This document shows positions 54,182-63,576 of a stretch of DNA of 64,000 nt, in pieces. This DNA is from Kalaharituber pfeilii. Taxonomy: Eukaryota > Ascomycota > Pezizomycetes > Pezizales > Pezizaceae. Made by a program: the position numbers and the translations under genes. Every line of letters begins with the position of its first letter. Positions within the stretch are counted from its first letter, which is position 1. A model generated the notes under the pieces. It did no database searches and was not told where the DNA came from. It saw only the letters and a program-made list of their open reading frames with translations. The stretch covers positions 186,001-250,000 of the forward strand of contig WHUZ01000077.1 in the NCBI GenBank assembly GCA_015179045.1, given 5' to 3'.

Positions 54182-54844
54182 ATTCTCTAATGCTCTGACT
54201 TCAATTTTAGCCCTCTTGAGAGTCATTTGCACTTACAGTAATTTTTTATTATAATATCTGAAAAGTGTTCAATATCCTAGTCATGTTCAATATTCCAGTA
54301 GCCTGCATTAGCTTTATGGCTAAGCTTCAAATGATTCATATCCACTTTTTGCAATTGAGCTGCTCAGTTTTGCAAGCGTTTTCCCCTAATTCATGTAGGG
54401 TGTTTTATCTAATATGGGGAATTCATTGGTCCCTGACCAAGTTCCAATTTGTTTCAAGTTGGACAACATAATAAGTTGGGCTCCAAGATTTATAAGTATA
54501 AGGTTATTCCCTTCACATACTGTGTGAACCATAGGGGCTGCTATGCTTCAGGTCCCGCGGGGGGGGAGCATGATTGTGGCCCTGGTGGGCAAAGCTAATG
54601 CTAGGTTGCCATCAAATTCACGCGGACAATTGACCTCAACAACCCCACCTCACCATTAACTACACCAAATCCTACCGCTTTACGGAGCCTTTTCGGCCCA
54701 GCCGCAGAGTACCACAAGTGAGTCCGCGCCCGATTACGCAAACGATACTTGCGACATACACGCTTCGCCTGCCTTGGGAAGAGATCCAGTTCAACGTGAC
54801 TGAGTACGACGACGCTGAGCTTCCCGAAGCGGCGGGCAATAACG
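54182..54844. other. mostly non-coding spacer
   Basis: No recognised gene up to about 54700. A coding-like plus-strand stretch then begins and is split by the insertion at 54859-54981. Confidence 0.4.
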
Positions 54845-55160
54845 AAGGGTGTGATTCCATTTTATTGACACATTTCTCCGTTCTTCCTATTATAATTTCA
54901 ATTATCTCCTATGTACATAAAACGTCGCCGTAGCCCATAGGGCGGCACGGGATCAATGATATAAAAAAAAAAAAAAGGAAAAAGGGTGTGATTCCGAACT
55001 GGACACAGCCGCTGCCGACTGAGCCGCCAGACTTTCCGCCGCAATCGGACGAGGGGCAAGAGGTGAGCACCACGCCAATGCCAACGGAGACTCAAGCGAC
55101 GACGACGACGATTACAACGACGACAAGGACGACAAAAACAGTGTGTCTGACAGCCTAAAC
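54700..55160 (+). pseudogene. coding-like remnant with acidic tail, split by a LINE tail
   Basis: Reads LRLPWEEIQFNVTEYDDAEL before the insertion. After it, in related frames, come VIPNWTQPLPTEPPDFPPQS or SSDDDDDYNDDKDDKNSVSD. The family is not recognised and the true frame is uncertain. Confidence 0.25.
54859..54981 (+). mobile_element. 5'-truncated LINE-I 3' UTR insertion
   Basis: About 70 bp of LINE 3' UTR, hairpin A (mutated outer stem GTCGC/GGGAT, inner GCCC/GGGC) and an A-rich tail. Perfect 14-bp TSD AAGGGTGTGATTCC at 54845-54858 and 54982-54995. Confidence 0.93.
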
Positions 55161-55583
55161 CTATTTGCGCCGCTTCCTAGCTTGCAGTGCTGGACAGAGA
55201 TTAAGTTTAACCGTGCATCAAGAATCTAAACTACATCAAGAGATAACTGCATGGTGATCACGAAGCATCAACATGCGACCGTCATTAATAGCACATTATT
55301 GGAATGTCATAGTAGTAGTTCGGGGGTTGTGCAGTGGCGAGAGGTCGCTGCAAATTGGTCTAACTTTCAGATTAGAGCAACTACCTAGCCATGCTGTGAA
55401 TTAACAGTATAAGCAAACGTAGTAAAGTCCAGTACGTTGATAAGTTGTCTCTTCTACTTACATTACCCCTCAGCCACAAGCCATAAAAGAGGAAGCTAGC
55501 CGGAGGTCGGAGGGTACTTTGCATACCCAATTGTGTACGTAGGGTAGTTAGGTAGTTGCTTTAACCTAGCCCGGGTATATGGG
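55161..55583. other. no recognised gene
   Basis: Spacer with no open frame of note. Confidence 0.5.
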
Positions 55584-55644
55584 TCCCTGCCGTAGGCTGG
55601 TAGCCTGTATGCGGGCTTGCGTGACCGAAAAAAAAAAAAAAAAA
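55584..55644 (+). mobile_element. tail-only retroposon, family C
   Basis: Hairpin C with inner stem GGCT/AGCC (CCCTGCCGTAGGCTGGTAGC, then CTGTATGCGGG), GCTTGCGTGACCG and poly-A. No clear TSD. Confidence 0.75.
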
Positions 55645-55762
55645 CCAAATAAAAAGAGAGGAATGAGGCTAAACTAGTCTCATACAAAGCCCCTAGAGGC
55701 TAAACAGTGAAAAATGAAAATAAAAAGATTAAAAACTAGACATACTATAGAAAGCCATTTGC

Positions 55763-56020
55763 ATGGCAGCTGCAATGTTTCTTCACGAGAAAGCAACAAG
55801 GAAAGTAAAAAGAAAAAGGAAAGGACATACTGGTACAGGGATTAGTCGCCCCTGTTCTATGACTGTTGCTGTGAACCTATTGGCAGTAACTCGTGCCGCA
55901 GCAATGCAGCGAAAACGAAAGGTCAAATTGGTGGCCTTACATGAGGCAATGCACCGCCACATCAAGACCGAGAACGGTTGGCAACGCTTGTGCTTGAATG
56001 AGATATATGTAACAGAATGA
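55763..56020 (+). CDS. small basic ORF, unrecognised
   Basis: 85 codons, rich in Lys and Arg (KATRKVKRKRKGHTGTG). No known motif; it may be chance or part of a larger gene. Confidence 0.2.
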   Translation: MAAAMFLHEKATRKVKRKRKGHTGTGISRPCSMTVAVNLLAVTRAAAMQRKRKVKLVALHEAMHRHIKTENGWQRLCLNEIYVTE

Positions 56021-56188
56021 TCGCTCTAGACTGGAGATTACGGCGCTTTATTGCAGGATCTGATCATATCTTTCAATTTTCTTAGACATAGAGTAGCAAG
56101 CACTTGTACAGTCACCTCTCTCCCCCTATGAATCTAAAAGTACATGCTAATGATTAATGTAGCCAGACACTCCCGTAAACTCTGCTGA

Positions 56189-56840
56189 TTGCACCCCCAC
56201 AATTCACCTAACTATATTCGGTTCAGAAAGCTTTCTTGCCAACATCCGATGTTTTATTCCCTTGTTAGCTATGTCGTCAGTTTGCTGGACTTCGAAGAGG
56301 AAATTGCATTCGCATTGGCCGTCTTCCACTTGTTCAGAGGTCTCGCCTATGGTGCTTTGGCTGGAGTTTCCGCAGTCCTAGTCGAACTTGGCATTGAAAG
56401 CCTGCTGAGATTATTCCAGAGGGAAAAAGTTGAAGAGGAGCCCGATGACCAAGTTATCGATGAACGTCAACATGCTTTCAATGGAAAAATCATCGTCCGC
56501 AGTCGCAAAGAGCAGAAACGAAACGAAGTCTTGGAAAGACTCTTAGTGGCGTTCAGTTTCGGCTCTGTTTATGGAGCTCTAGAATGTTTCGGCTGGCTAG
56601 GGTTTCTGTATTGGTTCCGACTAGCATGTTTGGTGGGGTAGGTAACTCATACATGTCAACTCCCACGCACGGTCTAGTTAATCTTATATTTCTCACAGAA
56701 CGTTCCTCTGCCTTTGGTCATTTGTGTGGCTAGCCAGAAATGGAATCAAAATAGACATTCAATGGTTGGACTACCTACACTATATCATGAGTTCACCGGG
56801 TGATATACTAACTGTGAATAAAGGATGGTTAATATGCTGA
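56189..56840 (+). CDS. predicted small membrane protein (two exons)
   Basis: Exon 1 56189-56637 is joined through an intron with GTAGGT donor and CTCACAG acceptor (56638-56698) to exon 2 56699-56840. Without splicing the frame would stop one codon later. Spliced, it continues TFLCLWSFVWLARNGIKIDI and ends SSPGDILTVNKGWLIC. Hydrophobic segments are visible at AFALAVFHLFRGLAYGALAG, FGSVYGALECFGWLGFLYWF and the exon 2 start, with a charged loop between. The start could be the later Met (MFYSLVSYVVSLLD). I do not recognise the family. Confidence 0.45.
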
Positions 56841-57578
56841 TGTTCTGCCTATGCAGTTCGATTAAGATCGGTCTTATTAGGAGCTGGATGCACTTCGGTA
56901 AGTGGCCTATGCCTCTGAAATAGGGTGAAAGTACATGCAGGTCTAAGGTAGAGTGAACGGCTATAGGATGGTTGTGAGAATCGAGGATCTAGCGAAGCCA
57001 CGGGTCCTAACATCTCTGCAAATGTTCTATATGGAAACGGGGTTTCTCATTTCCCAGGGCGAGATGTGAAAGCGGCCATGGCCAGGAGGATTGGAGGCAC
57101 TAATGAAACCGTTACTATGTAGGGAGGACCTATGGGAACCTCCGATGCATGGATCCGATGACATGGATGGAGAGGTCACAATTCTTAACAATTTGATGCT
57201 GCGACAGTTGGAGCTCATTTCGTTTCTATTTGTCACTATCAGTTATTATTTTCAGTTCTTTCAGATTTATCTCCTTTATATGTAGTCCCATCGCAGTCCA
57301 CAGGGAGATATACGAGTAATGCAAAAGAAAGAGACCTTGAATCAGATGTTGAGGTTGAACCGCAGTGAACATAATATAAAACAAGGTAAGGGGTGGGGTT
57401 GCCAAGTCACCGAGGTTCGTTTGTTGGTATAAATGAGAAAGCGAAGGGGAAAAAAAAAAAAATATCGTCATATAGTCTCACGCATTCCAGATTTAACCTA
57501 ACATGAACTATAGCAGCAATTTCTATCACACTTCCCTTATGATAATATACCCCCCACAATGTACTGAGCGCTCAACAC
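56841..57578. other. LINE-like 3' relic and spacer
   Basis: A decayed tail-like motif (ATCGCAGTCCACAGGGAGAT, then ATACGAGTAATGC and A-rich) lies at about 57293-57330, after a 3'-UTR-like T-rich stretch. Otherwise nothing recognised. Confidence 0.4.
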
Positions 57579-57835
57579 TTTTTTTTTTTTTTTTCTTAAT
57601 ATCTTTACTCGCATGCCGCCGTTTCCATCTACAGGCCCGCCCAACGCAGTAGTTCCACCACCGGTTCCCCTTCCCCTTCGCCTGCCTCTAGTGGTCGGCG
57701 GATCGCTTCCAGCCCGCCCGGCCATCTCCTACTCGATGTCCTGCACCTGTCTAATATGTGTGACGTTGTTCCGTCCTCTTCCCCGCACCATCGGCATTCC
57801 GGTCCGTCTTTCTTCCCGGTCTTGTGTCCTAAAAA
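57579..57835 (-). pseudogene. LINE-I C-terminal fragment
   Basis: T tract, partial hairpin A (only the 3' arm GGCGGCATGCGAG in sense), then KKDGPECRWCGEEDGTTSHI and LDRCRTSSRRWPGGLEAIRR. It is inserted into LINE-II sequence, which continues from 57836. Confidence 0.7.
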
Positions 57836-58090
57836 AAACCTCTCCACAGGTGCAATGCGCCTCCTCACCACTGATCTTCCTCCTCCACATAGCTCCGCCC
57901 TTCCCAGTCCGCAGCCAGGTGTAATTTGTAAGTACTCTCCTGCCCCACTTCACAAATTTACCTCTCCCAAACCCAGCTCGCATCCTCTCCTCCTTTCTCT
58001 TTCAAACTAACTCCTGGCGCAGCCCACCTTCACTGGCCTGCGTATCATACCTCATACACTTGGCCCCCTCTCTGGCGTAGAAAGTTACAT
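57836..58090 (-). pseudogene. LINE-II fragment, third copy
   Basis: Minus strand reads RAGFGRGKFVKWGRRVLTNY and ISGEEAHCTCGEV, matching 35445-35640. Its 5' flank also matches 35310-35440 of unit Y, so this piece moved together with unit Y flanking DNA. Confidence 0.7.
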
Positions 58091-58167
58091 GTGGCGTTTG
58101 TTTTGCGGGAGTTATCCTTCCTGTTATTTCCTATGCATTTTTCTCGTCATAGCCCTTAGCATACGAG

Positions 58168-58610
58168 ATATTGAGGAATGTCAAGCAGGCGCGGTGGAGG
58201 CGATTATTGATAAATGTCAAGCGGGTGCGGTGGAGGGGAGTGTTGATGAATGTCAAGCAGGTGCGGTAGAGGCAAGTGTTGATGAAGGTCAAGCAGGTGT
58301 GGCGGAGGTGAGTGTTGATGAATATCAAGCAGGTGTGGTGGAGGTGAGTGTTGATGAGGTGCGGTGGAGGCGAGTATTGAAGAACATCAAGCAGGTGCAG
58401 TGGAGGCGAGTGTTGATGAAGGTCAAGCAGGTGCAGCGGAGGCGAGTGTTGATGAAGGTCAAGCAGGTGTGGTGGAGGCAAGTGTTGATGAACATCAAGC
58501 AGATGCGGTGGAGGTGAGTGTTGATAAACATCAAGCAGATGCGGTGGATGTGAGTGTTGATAAACATCAAGTAGGTGCGGCGGAGGCGAGTGTTGAAGCG
58601 GGTGTAGTAA
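58168..58610 (+). repeat. 36-bp coding minisatellite
   Basis: About twelve units of GATGAATGTCAAGCAGGTGC, then GGTGGAGGCGAGTGTT, each coding for 12 residues (DECQAGAVEASV). A partial-unit deletion near 58355 shifts the frame between the first five and the later units, so no single open frame spans the array. Confidence 0.85.
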
Positions 58611-59003
58611 AGGGATCCAAAAGAGAGAGCGCAGATCGGGCCAAGTCTGTGGAGGGGAGTGTTGATGAACGTACCAGGAGAGAAGATATAGCTGAAAGCG
58701 CGGTGGAGGAAGAAAAGGGATTGGAGACAGTAATGGGATCCAAGAGAGAGCAGATCGGGCCGCGCCGGTGGAGGTAGTAGAGGTATCCAAAATAGAGAGA
58801 GCAGGTAGGGGGGAGGAAGAAGAAGCATCGTTTGTTAACTGGAGCTTCTCATACCTATGCAAGACTGAAGGATATTATTTTTGGACCAATTCCAGTTCCA
58901 AGAGGGAGGAGAGTTTGCCGAAGAAGGTATACAGACATAATAATCAGCAAGGGTTTGGTGGTAACCAGAAAGAACCGGAAGAGGGATCTGGGTCGAATAA
59001 TCT

Positions 59004-59800
59004 TTGAGTAATTTTTTGATGAAGATTATGGGGGCACTGAAACATTCTGGGGGGATGGTAGTCCTCTTGCATTCGATTTATTTCCCGCAGATGGCCTGGG
59101 CCAGCCTGACCCTGAAACAATCGAAAACGAGAGTTACAGTATCTCCGATATCAGCTCTGGGAATGCACGTGGGGTTGGCCGAATGGTATATACAGCTTCT
59201 GCTAGCCAAATTGAGGGCGAACGTTCTGGGGCCAATAGGAGTGCATATGTGGGATGACCGTGTGGACGATGCAGTCCATGCCTTCAATACTCGAATTCTC
59301 CGAGTGCGAGGATACCGTGGCGGATCGAATACGAGGAAGCACCACTGTCCAGCAAATCCGGAAGTTGACTGCAACAGAGCAGCCAGAAGTTAAGCAGTAT
59401 GTGACGAGATTGGCTAAGTTGGACGAAATGCGAGATATAGCGAGGACAGCCATGATAAATAACTAAGAGGGAACTTCAGACAAAGGCGAAGTAGCGTTAT
59501 GCAGCACCTGTTGAAGGGGACTTGGTTCTGTTCGTTGTGGATCGAGAGCATGGTCGCAAGTTGGAGTTGCGGTGGGGAGGGACCATACCGATTGGCACGA
59601 GTGGTGGGAAACGGGTTGTCAGGTTATTTGGAAGTACTGCAACCCGGACAAGTCAAGGGAAGGTATGCCCTCGATGTGCTAAAGGTGTTCGTTTCCAGAG
59701 AAGGGGGAGGATTGTTAGCCGAGGTGGCCGAGCCGGGGCGGGGGAGTTTGATCTCGTTGGAGGACTGTGAGCCGAGGTGGCTGGGGGTTCCTCTGCATTC
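59004..59800 (+). pseudogene. Ty3/gypsy-type integrase remnant
   Basis: Blocks in changing frames: MWDDRVDDAVHAFNTRILRV (end of the integrase core), then RLAKLDEMRDIARTAMINN. They are followed by GDLVLF-VDREHGRKLELRWG read in two frames and GPYRLARVVGNGLSGYLEVL, a GPY/F-type C-terminal integrase domain. Frameshifts and lack of LTRs or gag make it a fossil. Assignment is by pattern recognition only. Confidence 0.6.
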
Positions 59801-59909
59801 ATGCACAGTGGAAGGGGAGGACTGCAGAGGCTTCTTTAATCCACAACGGCTCCGGTGGCGTAGAAAAACCGCTTTGAACTCTAAATCAAATCTCTTTCCC
59901 ACTTTGATC

Positions 59910-60672
59910 TTTTTTTTTTTTTTTTTTTTTTTTTTATGTCATTACTCGCATGCCGCCTTGTAGGCTATGGCGAGGATTTAAATACATAACAACGAATAAA
60001 CAGAGTATAACATCACAGAAAAAGTAAAAAAAAAACAACGTCGCAACATCGAGCGTGTCCTGCACCACTCCGTCTACTCTGCCGCCCAGTCCATCACCTC
60101 CGCCAGCGTCATTTCTCCCCCCCTAACCCCCTCATCCCTTATCGGCCCCCTTAGTCCCTCCTCTCCTCTCGGTAGTCTCTTCCTCCACACCTCGCACCCC
60201 TCCATGATGTGCGCCAAATTTTCATAGTCTCTTCCGCACCACCTGCACTCGGGAGAAGTCTCCTTCCCTATCTTGTGTCTCCACTGTCGTAATCCCTTGT
60301 TTCCCAAGATCCCCGCGAGAGTGGATACCCTTCTCCTGCTCCCTAGATACTCCAGTGGTCTGTACGACAACTTCAATCTCTTTCTCTCCTCGGCTCTCCA
60401 CTCTTTGATCTGCTGTTTGATCCCCGCCTCTGTCACTGTCTCATCCTGATATTGCATTGCTGTGGCAACCTTCGCCGCCATGTCCGCCATGGCGTTGCCC
60501 CTGACTCCTCTGTGCGATTTCACCCACAACACCGCAACGTCATATTCCCCTCGGGCTACCCTCTCTTCCCACCGCCTCCTCACAAACTCAGCCGACCCCT
60601 CTGGCGTTAGGTCTTCTCTCGCTATCCCTTGTAGTCTTGTTATGGTAACTCTGGAATCCGTGACGACCATCA
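59910..60672 (-). mobile_element. 5'-truncated LINE-I
   Basis: Perfect 9-bp TSD ACTTTGATC at 59901-59909 and 60673-60681. Minus strand: RNase H from MVVTDSRVTITRLQGIARED through AVLWVKSHRGVRGNAMADMA, the finger ECRWCGRDYENLAHIMEGC and MDWAAE. The 3' UTR, hairpin A (inner GCCT/AGGC) and poly-A follow. The frame is open over its whole length, so it is a young copy. Confidence 0.94.
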
Positions 60673-61876
60673 ACTTTGATCAGCCAGCCAATAAGACTGA
60701 ACATAGAGTTGGTGATATCTTGATTCGTTTCACAGCACTACATTTACTCTGAAGCAATATGGATCAGGCTTTCATCCCCACTCGACTTCCCCAGGCCTCT
60801 AGCAACTTAATCTCCCCCTCAGCGATTCCCACCCTCTCCGATTTAGATTACAATGAACTTCTCCAGCGCATACACCTTCTCAAAAGTGGTCTTTTCCCCC
60901 GCACAAACCTCATACATGGTCTCTGCAGCCCTCCTCCACCCCTCTGCCAATTTATCCATCGCCCTACCCTTGCCTCCTGTGTCCACTCTCTCTACCACGA
61001 CCTTCCCGTTCAGCGGCACTCCCATGTGAAGTGCGTCTACTTTGCGACAGATATATAGCTGCCACATCGCCAAAAGCACCAGTGGCTGACTGTACCCATA
61101 CTTCGTGATCTTGACGTCGTTATTGGAAGTATCGATTTCGTAGCCCAGGGCTTTTAGGACGCCTTCACAAGCCAATCTAGTCCTATCCCAGGAGTTGTAA
61201 CGGGCATAGAGGCTCTGTTTTTGATTAACGGCTCCCGCAAGGTGAATGCGTGGGAAGACTGCTGCGGGAGGGCAGGAACTGCTGTAAGTCTTTTCTATTG
61301 CCTTGATTTTGGCATCCAAGGCAGCGAGAAGTATTCTAACCTTTGAGGAGGAGGCAGCCGGGGCGTCCCTGTACAACTTCTCCACATCCTGAAGCAGTTT
61401 TTCTCTCTCATTACGTGTAGCTTTACGCTCATTCCTCTCGAGCGTGCAGTAACGACAATTGCAGGTGAACCCCCAACCACGTCTAAGTCTCTTCTGCCGT
61501 TCCTCGAGCAGACTATTGTTATCACTCAACAGAGGCGCGTAACTGAACGTGATTTGCTCTCCCGCTGCAATTGGCATACAGGCCCGCACGATCATCACGT
61601 CGCCAATGAAGCTGCGTTGGACGTTACCCCAGCATGAGTGATTGATGAAAGAGGGCAGGATCCACAGGCCCGCGTCCTTAAACTTGTCATCCTTGGGCTG
61701 TACAGGGTTTGTTGGCTCTCTGGGGGGCAAGTGTTCGGATGACAGACATGAGCAACCGAAGCAATTAAGGGAGCGGATACGGTCGATCATGAACCTGAGC
61801 ACATCATTAGCACTAGCACGAATCACACCGTAGAGCGTTATGGCTCCTCCTCTACAAGAAGCGGGTTGGGAACCTC

Positions 61877-61917
61877 TTTTTTTGTTTTTTTTTATATCAA
61901 TACTCGCATGCCGCCCA
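61877..61917 (-). mobile_element. tail-only retroposon, family A, half hairpin
   Basis: 41 bp: only GGGCGGCATGCGAGTATTGA in sense, then ATAT and the A tail. Perfect 12-bp TSD GTTGGGAACCTC at 61865-61876 and 61918-61929. It lies in the SET-gene intron. The smallest copy in the window. Confidence 0.94.
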
Positions 61918-61971
61918 GTTGGGAACCTCAAAGCAGTAATGATTCAAGTTCGCCCGCTGGAGGGAGTACTC

Positions 61972-62021
61972 GAAGCCCATAGGGCGGCACGCGAGTATTG
62001 ATATTAAAAAAAACGAAAAAA
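61972..62021 (+). mobile_element. tail-only retroposon, family A, hairpin without the outer 5' arm
   Basis: 50 bp starting GAAGCCCATAGGGCGG and ending in an A-rich tail. Perfect 14-bp TSD TGGAGGGAGTACTC at 61958-61971 and 62022-62035. It sits in the SET-gene intron right beside the splice donor. Confidence 0.95.
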
Positions 62022-62562
62022 TGGAGGGAGTACTCACGTGTCAACCACTAGCCTTCCATCCACAATCGTTGGCCCGTCCCTCCTGACCACTACTGCATAA
62101 TCCCTGCCCATAATTCCATCACCTTGCTGGCCTCTTCCGGATTCCAAAACAACCTCTTCACCACAGTCTCTGTAAGCCACGCATGCGATCCCAGCTTCAT
62201 CTCCTCCGTCTGCAAATTAAACAGAATACTCTGTCCCACTTTCTTGGTGAATCCGAGCTCAAACGCCTTCTGACACATCAGCAGCTCGCCCGCTTGGATG
62301 TCACCGGTTGCGAAAAACCCCTTTCCCATGTTTTGCGTTTGTCGTCTTTCTATTTTCGGAGAAATGTAGTCCGCGACGTCAAGTGTTGAGGGGCCGTTGA
62401 CCTGAATTTGCTTGACCATAGCCCCAAAGTTGTATTTCCCTTCTCCTTCTTCCAGAAGTCGTTGTTTTACCGCCACGGTGAGCTGGTGGCCTTCCTTGTT
62501 GTCAGCTTTCTTTTCTTCAGCTGACGAGAAAGAAAAGAAGAGGCACACTGGCCCTGGCCCGT

Positions 62563-62632
62563 TAGCCTGTCTCCGGGCTATGAGGGCTTGCCCAGGGACC
62601 CTGCCATGGCTTAGTGCTACAAGCGGGGTTAT

Positions 62633-62664
<32 letters not shown>
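62563..62664 (+). mobile_element. family B retroposon, ~102 bp
   Basis: About 36 bp of 5' sequence (TAGCCTGTCTCCGGGCTATG...) shared with 48436-48538, then hairpin B and poly-A. Perfect 14-bp TSD TGGCCCTGGCCCGT at 62549-62562 and 62665-62678. It interrupts the SET-gene coding sequence. Confidence 0.95.
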
Positions 62665-63019
62665 TGGCCCTGGCCCGTAACCATCTATCCCCATACCTGC
62701 ATAGATATCACTAGCGTATGACTAAGCCAGAACATGCTGTGTGCCTCATGACCAAGCAAGAAATGACCATAAGCCAAGAACTGACTAAGCCTCTTACCTG
62801 CAATTCATCTCATTATCCCACAGGGGCAGCCCCGCGCGTGGAAACTTCTCATCACCCACACAGGCCGTGGTAGGGTTGGCGGCTGAGCAGCTCCACGAGG
62901 CGGCCCTACGGTGCGTGGATGTAGCTGATGAGTTTGGGACCCCAGTGACCTGTTTGTACCTACACAGCCAGACAGTGATTTGCGTATCTTATAACACAAT
63001 GTATTGTGAATAAGAACCC

Positions 63020-63022
<3 letters not shown>

Positions 63023-63059
<37 letters not shown>

Positions 63060-63096
63060 CATTACTCGCGTGCCGCCTGATAGGCTATGGCGAGGT
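63023..63096 (-). mobile_element. tail-only retroposon, family A
   Basis: T tract and hairpin A (sense inner GCCT/AGGC). Perfect TSD AATAAGAACCCTA at 63010-63022 and 63097-63109. Empty in repeat R copies 1 and 2 (near 42.59 and 45.69 kb). Confidence 0.96.
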
Positions 63097-63506
63097 AATA
63101 AGAACCCTAGTAACAGGGACCAATTATTGCTATTGGCATGTACTACAAGACAACGGTAATAGTTCAAGATACAAAAAATAAGAATACATGAAAATGAAAC
63201 CAAGGCGCTGAGAACATCCAAAATATTCGAAACATCCTAGCTCCGATTTTAACCCCAGTCCTTACATGTGAACAGAGTAGAAAAGAAAAATCAGAGTTGG
63301 AGAGGATCAATCAAGCTAATCATGGGCTAAGTTGAGGTATGGGCGTTTAGCATGAATGTCTATATTTCATAGTTAGTGAAACTGAAGTGAAGGAGAGATT
63401 TAGATGTTGGATGGCCGAGCACTTGGAGAAGGATGAAAAAAAAATCAAGATAGGAATGCACATACGTGACGATTGACAACATCTATTATGATGCTAGCAG
63501 GGTGAT

Positions 63507-63565
63507 TCCCTCGCCATAGCCCATAGGGCGGCATGCGAGTAATGAAATAAAAAAAAAAAAAAAAA
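63507..63565 (+). mobile_element. tail-only retroposon, family A
   Basis: Three bases, CTCGC/GCGAG hairpin and poly-A. Perfect 12-bp TSD TAGCAGGGTGAT at 63495-63506 and 63566-63577. The downstream TSD copy overlaps the stop codon of the peptide gene by one base. Confidence 0.96.
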
Positions 63566-63576
63566 TAGCAGGGTGA

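Larger units (their letters stand above)
60843..62692 (-). pseudogene. SMYD-like SET-domain protein, disrupted
   Basis: Reads from about 62692 (MGIDGYGPGP), broken by a 102-bp family B insertion. It resumes VCLFFSFSSAEEKKADNKEG and the SET N-terminal part (GKGFFATGDIQAGELLMCQK). A one-base loss near 62103 shifts the frame (ELWAG, then DYAVVVRRDGPTIVDGRLVV if one G is restored). The next intron (61795-62037; GTGAGT...CTCAG) splices in phase to FMIDRIRSLNCFGCSC. The SET core follows with SFINHSCWGNVQRSFIGD (NHSC motif), EQITFSYAP and the post-SET cysteines (GFTCNCRYC). Such proteins methylate lysines. Two lesions suggest inactivation, though the frameshift could be a base-call error. Confidence 0.75.

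Noticed and set aside
58131..58862. Minus-strand ORFs of His/Pro/Leu repeats over the 36-bp array
   Set aside because: Reverse reading of the repeat; the plus-strand 12-residue unit is the simpler reading and neither has support as a gene.
60843..62692. Reading the SET gene as intact with the early stop as a true end
   Set aside because: The sequence after the stop continues family-like coding in another frame and then splices in phase to the SET core, so a 1-nt lesion is more likely.
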